A DNA stretch of 10,070 nucleotides from an uncultured Clostridia bacterium (GTDB lineage: Bacteria; Bacillota; Clostridia; Christensenellales; UBA1242), in the NCBI GenBank assembly GCA_947631875.1, contig CANRMV010000032.1, positions 1-10,070 on the forward strand, in the 5' to 3' direction. Shown piece by piece: positions 5,891-10,070 of this stretch. Below the pieces are notes generated by a model. It was not told where the DNA came from, did no database searches, and saw only the letters and a list, made by a program, of their open reading frames with translations. The translations under genes and the position numbers were made by a program. The stretch's first letter is position 1. Each line of letters opens with the position of its first letter.

Positions 5891-6544
5891 ATGAAAAAAG
5901 GCATTTTTATAACATTTGAAGGCGGAGAAGGCTGTGGCAAAAGCACACAAATCGAACTTTTAAAGGAGTATTTTGCAAAGCACATCTCCCGCCCATATCA
6001 TTTTACAAGAGAACCTGGCGGGACGCCTCTTGGCGACAAGATACGATGGCTACTTTTAAATGACCGCGAGATACATATCGGTGAAAAGGCAGAGATATTT
6101 ATGTATTTGGTTTCGCGAACCGAACTCGTCGACTCCATAATAAAGCCCGCCCTTGACCGAGACGAAATTGTGGTTTCGGATAGGTTTTATGATTCTAGTG
6201 TGGCTTATGAAGGGAGCGCACGAGGTGCAATGCCTTGTGATACAATACTAAACCTAAATCGTTGGTCGCTTGACGGATTAACCCCAGACCTCACCTTCTA
6301 CCTGCGAATCGACCCCGAACTTTCATTTAAAAGAATAAAGCGAGAATTAGACAAATATGAAAGTGAAAGTTTGCAGTTTCACAAAAAAGTGCTTGAAGGA
6401 TATGACTACCTCGCCCAAAAAGAACCGGACAGATTTTGCGTTATAGATGCAACCCAATCTGTCGAAAAAGTGCATCAGCAAATCATTGCAAAGGTTGAAG
6501 AGGTGTTACAAACGCATTACAGCAAAAATTTGCATCAAAAATAA
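5891..6544 (+). CDS. tmk: Thymidylate kinase
   Basis: This enzyme phosphorylates dTMP to dTDP with ATP, an essential step to dTTP, in the cytoplasm. It has 217 residues, typical for bacterial TMK. The P-loop is GGEGCGKST (residues 11-19). It is followed by TREPGGTPLGDKIR (substrate and LID-linked loop) and DRFYDSSVAYEGSARG (the DRY/DRF motif that binds dTMP and the nucleoside pocket). A charged LID-like segment, then HKKVLEGYDYLAQKEPDRFCVIDA near the C-terminus, is also characteristic. The AGGAGG ribosome binding site lies five bases before the ATG. The gene has its own promoter after the uvrC terminator and ends in a palindromic terminator, so it is monocistronic here. In many Firmicutes it is grouped with holB, which is not seen in this window. 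Confidence 0.96.
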   Translation: MKKGIFITFEGGEGCGKSTQIELLKEYFAKHISRPYHFTREPGGTPLGDKIRWLLLNDREIHIGEKAEIFMYLVSRTELVDSIIKPALDRDEIVVSDRFYDSSVAYEGSARGAMPCDTILNLNRWSLDGLTPDLTFYLRIDPELSFKRIKRELDKYESESLQFHKKVLEGYDYLAQKEPDRFCVIDATQSVEKVHQQIIAKVEEVLQTHYSKNLHQK

Positions 6545-6545
6545 G

Positions 6546-6571
6546 AAAAAGTCCAAAATTTTGGACTTTTT
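6546..6571. terminator. Perfect 26-bp palindromic terminator shared by convergent genes
   Basis: AAAAAGTCCAAAA is followed by its exact reverse complement, giving a T-run on both strands. It lies one base after the tmk stop and 25 bases from the stop of the convergent spore-coat operon, so it should serve both. Confidence 0.9.
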
Positions 6572-6596
6572 TGTTGTTTTTTTTGAAAATTCTTAA

Positions 6597-6887
6597 CTAT
6601 TTTGTTTTTTTATTAAGTTTTTGTGCAAGTTCTTCTTGCATTTGGGTGTGCATTGTCAAGGTTTGTTTAAGTTCTTTTGCTGGGGCAGGCGTGATAGGAT
6701 AAAATCCTTTTTTATTCATAATTTGAAACAACTTTAAGTCATGCTCCATCGCCACCCCTTGAAGTGAACTTAATAAGTCCCGGAGCGTTTTGTTTGAACA
6801 CTCAATCCCATATTGACAATACATATGAATTAAAAATTTGTGTGCAATAAGTGCATCTTGCAATGTTTCCTTTTCTGTAAACTCCAT
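6597..6887 (-). CDS. Spore coat protein, CotF family
   Basis: This encodes 96 residues. The pattern TEKETLQDALIAHKFLIHMYCQYGIECSNKTLRDLL, then QGVAMEHDLKLFQIMNKKGFYPI, matches the CotF coat-protein family. Family members have two helices of a ferritin-like bundle, a 'K.li..Y....ec.n..lr..l' first helix and a second helix ending in 'm...GwYp'. The tail is rich in Gln, Lys and Met. The metal-binding residues of true ferritins are not evident. These proteins sit in the spore coat of Bacilli and Clostridia. The start is an ATG whose A doubles as the last base of the upstream gene's stop (TAATG), with GGAGGG upstream, so the two genes form a coupled operon. Confidence 0.8.
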   Translation of the reverse strand: MEFTEKETLQDALIAHKFLIHMYCQYGIECSNKTLRDLLSSLQGVAMEHDLKLFQIMNKKGFYPITPAPAKELKQTLTMHTQMQEELAQKLNKKTK

Positions 6888-7090
6888 TATTTCCCTCCAT
6901 TTTCTTCTAGATATTTCAAAAGTTTTGAATGATTTTCAAAATGCTTGCTTGCCATTTCTTTAAACATCGTTTTCATCGACTTGTCCTGCGAACAATCACT
7001 GCACGCCTGCATCTTAACCGCCATCCAATTTTCAAAAGTCATTAGTTCGTTTAAAGCCATCAGGTCTTTCGTTGTGATTTCATTTTTCAT
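6887..7090 (-). CDS. Small ferritin-like spore coat-associated protein
   Basis: This encodes 67 residues. Helix one is TTKDLMALNELMTFENWMAVKMQACSD. Helix two ends KTMFKEMASKHFENHSKLLKYLEENGG, a 'mA.kH..H...Ll.yL' ending that recurs in small CotF-like and spore-coat ferritin-like proteins of Clostridia. The ATG at 7090 is chosen because GGGAGG lies eight bases upstream. An in-frame TTG further upstream (7159) would add a hydrophobic stretch read through the terminator and promoter and is rejected. It is the first gene of a two-gene operon with the CotF-family gene. Products of both probably assemble in the spore coat. The protein is tiny, so it may pair with the second product to complete a four-helix bundle. 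Confidence 0.75.
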   Translation of the reverse strand: MKNEITTKDLMALNELMTFENWMAVKMQACSDCSQDKSMKTMFKEMASKHFENHSKLLKYLEENGGK

Positions 7091-7108
7091 TGATTTAACC
7101 TCCCATTC

Positions 7109-7137
7109 TAGTATGCGCAAAATTAAAAATTTTATTA
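7109..7137 (-). promoter_or_regulatory. Sporulation-type (sigma-G-like) promoter of the coat operon
   Basis: On the minus strand TAATA (7137-7133), 17 bases, then CATACTA (7115-7109) resembles the forespore sigma-G pattern (GHATR, 17-18, CATAMTA). The first base of the -35 differs. The -10 also partly fits the mother-cell sigma-K CATANNNTA pattern. The predicted +1 falls on the ribosome binding site, so the leader would be about 12 bases. Confidence 0.4.
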
Positions 7138-7165
7138 AAAAAAAAACAATCTTTAACAAGATTGC
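7137..7165 (-). terminator. Terminator of the left glycosyltransferase gene
   Basis: On the minus strand CAATCTT pairs with AAGATTG around GTTA, followed by ten T. It begins three bases after the stop of the glycosyltransferase C-terminal frame, which supports that frame as the genuine end of the gene. Confidence 0.85.
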
Positions 7166-7166
7166 T

Positions 7167-7370
7167 TTATTTCTTTAAATCATTAACATCCATTGTTTGG
7201 TCATGCGGGATTGGCTTCCAATCCACTTTAACAAATGTCGCAATTATAAATGTCCACTTACCAATAATTCCAAATAGAGGATACATAAATATATTGAAAA
7301 GCGTTTTAAAAAACGGTGCCTTGGCAATTCTTTTCCTATTCCAAATAAGTGTTAAAATACACTCACCCAT
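7167..7370 (-). pseudogene. C-terminal membrane part of the glycosyltransferase, out of frame
   Basis: This frame encodes the missing end of the glycosyltransferase to its right. Read through the G-run minus one base, the protein continues VALLISYLTGKITHWLGAMG into MGECILTLIWNRKRIAKAPF. It then has a hydrophobic segment (LFNIFMYPLFGIIGKWTFIIATF) and a charged tail ending DVNDLKK. These are the C-terminal membrane helices and the 'VDWKPI' type ending seen in related family-2 glycosyltransferases. The ATG at 7370 overlaps the premature TGA by eight bases but is an internal Met of the full protein and has no clear ribosome binding site. It is therefore a displaced fragment rather than a gene of its own, followed by a proper terminator. 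Confidence 0.75.
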
Positions 7371-8436
7371 TGCCCCAAGCCAATGCGTAATCTTGCCTGT
7401 AAGATAAGAAATCAGTAAGGCTACCCCCCCCGCAAATTACTGCCGACGCAATTTGCATCGAATACGAGAGAATTGAACGGTAAAACGCCTCAACATCTAT
7501 AGGAAAGTTTATCCAGAAATGGTCATACGAGGCCGGAAATCTTTCATCCATACACGCCATATTTTTCAATAATTTTGGACAGGATTCAACCGCAGACAAT
7601 AAAAGCCCCTTTGCCCAACGCATTCTTTGTGTCCAAGCGACCTTTAATTTGTAAGGCTGTTCATCGAAAAACTCTGCCTTTTCGCAATACGAAATACGAT
7701 AGCCTTTAATCACCGCATCGGCACAAAAGGCTCTATCTTCTGTAAGGGATAAAAATTTCCATCCGTCTTTCACAAGTTCATTTGCAAACAAAAATCCAGT
7801 CCCATTTATTCGACACGCCCCATAAAGTAGCGATTTCGCACGATGCTCGCAAAGGCAGTTTTTTATCCAATTGACAGCATATGAAAATGATATCCAATTT
7901 TGATGAAAGTTTTTAGAATTTCTAAAACTTGTCACAATCTTTTCACCACTGTCAAAAGCCTCATTCATTCGCGTAACATAATCATAATTTAAAACATTGT
8001 CGGCATCAAATATGTAATATCCATCAAACGCTTCAATGGTAAAATCTTCTTTAATTTTGTTAAATAAATATCGTAGTGCATATCCTTTTGTTCGTTCATC
8101 GGGGTTGTTATATTCATAAAGTGATATATTTAAATCTTTGTGATTGTCTGCATATTCTCGGACGAGTTGCGCAGTATTATCGGTGCAATTGTGGGCTATT
8201 ATAAAGACCCGCAAATTTTTAAGAGGATAATCTTGGTTGCGAATGCTCTCTAAAAGGTTTGTAATTACCTTTTCCTCATTTCTTGCACTAATACAAATCC
8301 CATAAGTGTGTTTTCTGTCCGTTTGTTTAAACTTTCGCGTTCCAAACAGCCCAATAAAAGCATAAACAAACTTATAACAAGTAAATATAGTAATCAAAAA
8401 ACCTATTAACGCACAAATAAATATAACCTCTTGCAT
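7363..8436 (-). CDS. Membrane family-2 glycosyltransferase, truncated by a frameshift
   Basis: This encodes 357 residues as read; a restored gene to 7167 would give 422. An N-terminal membrane helix spans about 4-31. The GT-A catalytic domain follows: SARNEEKVI (50-58), FDADN with the metal-binding DAD at 144-146, GTGF at 212-215, LTED with the likely catalytic Asp at 234, FDEQP, and QRMRW at 270-274. DAD, TED and QxxRW together mark processive-type GT2 enzymes that use nucleotide sugars and make cell-surface polysaccharide. The sugar is unknown. After SAVICGGG the frame goes wrong at the G8 run (7424-7431) and ends at a TGA 19 codons on. The catalytic core is intact but the C-terminal membrane helices are lost. 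It is closely related in motif order to the partial gene at 9184, and divergent from the DNA glycosylase gene. Confidence 0.88.
   Translation of the reverse strand: MQEVIFICALIGFLITIFTCYKFVYAFIGLFGTRKFKQTDRKHTYGICISARNEEKVITNLLESIRNQDYPLKNLRVFIIAHNCTDNTAQLVREYADNHKDLNISLYEYNNPDERTKGYALRYLFNKIKEDFTIEAFDGYYIFDADNVLNYDYVTRMNEAFDSGEKIVTSFRNSKNFHQNWISFSYAVNWIKNCLCEHRAKSLLYGACRINGTGFLFANELVKDGWKFLSLTEDRAFCADAVIKGYRISYCEKAEFFDEQPYKLKVAWTQRMRWAKGLLLSAVESCPKLLKNMACMDERFPASYDHFWINFPIDVEAFYRSILSYSMQIASAVICGGGSLTDFLSYRQDYALAWGNG
7424..7431 (-). repeat. Homopolymer run of eight G in the coding strand
   Basis: Eight consecutive C on the plus strand (G8 on the coding strand) lie exactly where the glycosyltransferase frame breaks. 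With seven G the frame continues uninterrupted to 7167. G-runs of this length are uncommon in such AT-rich DNA and are prone to slipped-strand mispairing. Confidence 0.9.
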
Positions 8437-8454
8437 CTTTTGTCTCCTAGCGGG

Positions 8455-8484
8455 AGTATATCACACTCGGCCCTCGTTGTCAAT
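8455..8484 (-). promoter_or_regulatory. Promoter of the left glycosyltransferase gene
   Basis: On the minus strand TTGACA (8484-8479), an 18-base spacer and TATACT (8460-8455) preceded by TGA form a strong extended -10 promoter. The +1 near 8448 falls on the AGGAG ribosome binding site, leaving about 12 bases of leader. GAGT and ACTC flank the start of the -10 as an imperfect inverted repeat that could be an operator. Confidence 0.65.
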
Positions 8485-8515
8485 ATCAAAATTTACTAAA
8501 AAGCAAGAGTTTTAG

Positions 8516-8544
8516 TTCAAAAACTTGCAAAATAGTGATATAAT
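8516..8544 (+). promoter_or_regulatory. Promoter of the DNA glycosylase gene, apparently leaderless
   Basis: TTCAAA at 8516-8521, 17 bases, then TATAAT at 8539-8544 with the extended TGA. The +1 expected at 8550-8552 coincides with the ATG at 8552, and there is no Shine-Dalgarno upstream. Confidence 0.6.
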
Positions 8545-8551
8545 ATAAAAT

Positions 8552-9031
8552 ATGTTTAAGGGATTTGATGCAGTATATAACCGTGATTCAAAAGCATTGG
8601 TTTTAGGGAGTTTCCCGAGTGTAAAAAGTCGGGAGGCTGGCTTTTATTATGGCAACAAACAAAACAGGTTTTGGCGAATGCTTGAAAAGGCTTTCAATAC
8701 GACTATACCCGATGATATTGAGGCAAAAAAAGCCTTTTTGCTCAAAAATCACATCGCCTTATATGATGCCGTCTGCGAAAGCAACCTATCCGGTTCCGCG
8801 GATACAAAACTTTCAAAATCTACTTTTAAGACCGCCCAAATTGAATTTTTACTGCCTCCCTTTACCCAGGTAGAAAAGATTTTGTGTAATGGCAAATGCG
8901 CTTTCAACTTGATAAAAGACCTGCCCACCACCATTCCTATTTTATATATGCCTTCAACAAGCCCTGCAAATGTGAGTTTTGACTTTAATCCATGGCTAAA
9001 AGAACTTGAATTTCTACTTTTCAACAAATAA
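8552..9031 (+). CDS. Hypoxanthine (deoxyinosine) DNA glycosylase, UDG superfamily
   Basis: This base-excision repair enzyme removes hypoxanthine, formed by adenine deamination, from DNA. It has 159 residues, the usual size of family-6 (HDG) uracil-DNA-glycosylase-like proteins. Motifs are LVLGSFPSVKSRE (16-28), then GFYYGNKQNRFW (30-41), where Asn38 matches the family's catalytic Asn. HIALYDAVCESNLSGSADTKL follows, then an ILCNGKCAFNLI strand, and PSTSPANV near the C-terminus as the DNA-binding loop that carries His or Ser in other UDGs. It appears to be a single-gene unit with its own promoter, divergent from the left glycosyltransferase gene (115-bp shared gap). Downstream is an AT-rich gap with the promoter of the next gene. 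The ATG is chosen because family similarity begins within a few residues and the -10 box lies directly before it. Confidence 0.9.
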   Translation: MFKGFDAVYNRDSKALVLGSFPSVKSREAGFYYGNKQNRFWRMLEKAFNTTIPDDIEAKKAFLLKNHIALYDAVCESNLSGSADTKLSKSTFKTAQIEFLLPPFTQVEKILCNGKCAFNLIKDLPTTIPILYMPSTSPANVSFDFNPWLKELEFLLFNK

Positions 9032-9059
9032 TTTTTAAATTTTGAGTAAAAATAGTTAT

Positions 9060-9092
9060 AAATTTTCAAAAATTTCGTCTTTTTGCGAATTT
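9060..9092 (+). terminator. Weak hairpin after the DNA glycosylase gene
   Basis: AAATT-tt-CAAAAA can pair with TTTTTG-cg-AATTT around a seven-base loop, about 30 bases after the stop. It has few GC pairs and no clean T-run, so termination here is uncertain. Confidence 0.25.
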
Positions 9093-9094
9093 AT

Positions 9095-9123
9095 TTGACA
9101 TTTACAATCTATTTTGCTAAAAT
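9095..9123 (+). promoter_or_regulatory. Strong promoter of the right glycosyltransferase gene
   Basis: Consensus TTGACA at 9095-9100, a 17-base spacer and TAAAAT at 9118-9123 preceded by TGC (extended -10). The +1 is expected near 9130, so the leader is about 54 bases, by far the longest in the window. Confidence 0.75.
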
Positions 9124-9130
9124 TTCATTA

Positions 9131-9146
9131 TGCTATAAAAATAGCA
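9131..9146 (+). promoter_or_regulatory. Hairpin at the 5' end of the glycosyltransferase leader
   Basis: TGCTAT pairs with ATAGCA around AAAA, starting at or next to the predicted +1. A 5'-terminal stem-loop of this kind commonly protects an mRNA from decay. Regulation is not shown. Confidence 0.4.
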
Positions 9147-9183
9147 CATCTTAAATTTTAAAAATCATTTGGAGTTAATTTAA

Positions 9184-10070
9184 ATGGATACATATTTTTT
9201 AATTTATCATATCAGCAACATAGTATTCTATGTGCTTTTTGGATTGAGTTTTTTATTCCTTTTGGCTAAGATTATCTTTCACATAATTTCTTTCAGTCCT
9301 ACCAAAAAGTTTCCACCGGCAAAGACCAACCATAAGTATGCAATCATAATCCCGGCACGAAATGAAAGTAAGGTTATTGCCCGAATTTTAAACAGCATAA
9401 AGGCTCAAACCTACCCTGCCGAACTTATCGACACATACATTATTGTAGAAAGAAGTGATGACCCGACCTGCGAAATAGCAAAAGGTTATGACCGCACCCA
9501 TATATTTGTCCGCAAGCACCTAGAAAGAAAGGGTAAGGGACATGCCCTTGACGAACTGTTTCAAGAACTTTTGGCAGAGGACCTCGGCTATGAAGCCTAC
9601 TTCATCTTTGACGCCGACAATGTGTTGTATCCCGACTATATCGAACAAATGAACCGCGTCTATGACCAAGGGTATGATGTCGCCACCTCTTACAGAAACG
9701 CTTCAAACTGGAACGACAATTGGATTTCTGCCTGCAGTGGGCTGACATTTACAATCTTTAACACTTTTGATAACAAACCAAAGAGCAAACTCGGCATGAA
9801 TGTAAGCGTTTGTGGGACAGGATTTTATATCTCGTCCAAAGTAATCAAAGAGGTCGGCGGATACAAGTTTTTCACCCTAACCGAAGATTACGAATTTAGA
9901 CTTTTTTCTGCCTTGAAGAATTTCAAAACTACCTACAATGCACAGGCAAGATTTTATGACGAACAACCAACTAAAATGAAGGTTTCTTGGAATCAACGAC
10001 TTCGTTGGTGCAAAGGCTTTTCTCAAGCAAACAAAATTTATACCACACAACTAATTAAAAGCGGGATAAA
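9184..10070 (+). CDS. Membrane family-2 glycosyltransferase, 3' end outside window
   Basis: The frame is open to the last base (295 full codons), with ATG at 9184 and GGAG nine bases upstream. The N-terminus has a long hydrophobic helix (about 12-37). The GT-A domain follows: AIIIPARNESKVI (53-65), FDADN with the DAD at 143-145, GTGF at 211-214, LTEDYEF with Asp235 as the likely base, FYDEQP, and QRLRWCKG at 271-278. These are the catalytic features of processive-type GT2 enzymes acting at the cytoplasmic membrane on surface polysaccharides. Its motif order and spacing mirror the left glycosyltransferase gene (FDADNVL, then RN.SN/RN.KN, GTGF, LTED, DEQP, QRxRWxKG), so the two are paralogues. 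The C-terminal membrane helices should lie beyond the window. The sugar and polymer cannot be told. Confidence 0.9.
   Translation, partial: MDTYFLIYHISNIVFYVLFGLSFLFLLAKIIFHIISFSPTKKFPPAKTNHKYAIIIPARNESKVIARILNSIKAQTYPAELIDTYIIVERSDDPTCEIAKGYDRTHIFVRKHLERKGKGHALDELFQELLAEDLGYEAYFIFDADNVLYPDYIEQMNRVYDQGYDVATSYRNASNWNDNWISACSGLTFTIFNTFDNKPKSKLGMNVSVCGTGFYISSKVIKEVGGYKFFTLTEDYEFRLFSALKNFKTTYNAQARFYDEQPTKMKVSWNQRLRWCKGFSQANKIYTTQLIKSGI

Noticed and set aside
7091..7159. Hydrophobic N-terminal extension of the small coat protein from an upstream TTG
   Set aside because: It would be read through the terminator and promoter. A good Shine-Dalgarno supports the ATG at 7090.
8749..9069. Minus-strand frame opposite the DNA glycosylase
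   Set aside because: The plus-strand protein has all family motifs, and the antisense frame shows no recognisable domain.

Overview
The window looks like chromosomal DNA of a low-GC, endospore-forming Firmicute, probably an anaerobic clostridium-like lineage. The reasons are strong AT bias, AGGAGG-type ribosome binding sites, U-tailed hairpin terminators and a two-gene spore-coat operon. The species cannot be named from the sequence.

Bases 1 to about 3860 form an accessory block that is visibly more AT-rich than the rest. It starts inside the C-terminal part of a probable rolling-circle (HUH) replication initiator. A 27-codon basic peptide gene follows, its stop overlapping the start of a possible PemK/MazF-like protein. 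Next come a structured, terminator-bearing non-coding segment and a three-gene operon: a small protein of unknown function, a DUF3102/ParB-like protein and a short coiled-coil protein. This arrangement resembles an integrated plasmid or a small integrative element. A convergent DUF2726 nuclease-like gene and an IS481/IS3-type transposase complete the block. Two hairpins, one of them a perfect 20-bp GC-rich palindrome, separate it from the core genes.

Bases 3999 to 7090 hold core functions. uvrC (nucleotide excision repair) ends in a strong terminator, and tmk (dTMP kinase) follows with its own promoter. tmk ends in a perfect 26-bp palindromic terminator shared with a convergent operon of two ferritin-like/CotF spore-coat proteins.

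Bases 7167 to 10070 hold two related membrane family-2 glycosyltransferases pointing away from each other, with a hypoxanthine-DNA glycosylase gene between them. The left glycosyltransferase is split by a frameshift at a run of eight G. Removing one G restores a 422-residue protein, so this is a candidate phase-variable locus, a recent pseudogene or a homopolymer sequencing error. The right glycosyltransferase runs off the window end.

Predicted promoters across the window sit unusually close to the genes. uvrC and the glycosylase gene look leaderless, and in most other cases the predicted +1 lies on or just before the Shine-Dalgarno sequence. No wholly new system could be demonstrated. The best leads are the G8 tract, the leaderless and minimal-leader pattern, and the 27-codon gene overlapping the PemK-like gene.
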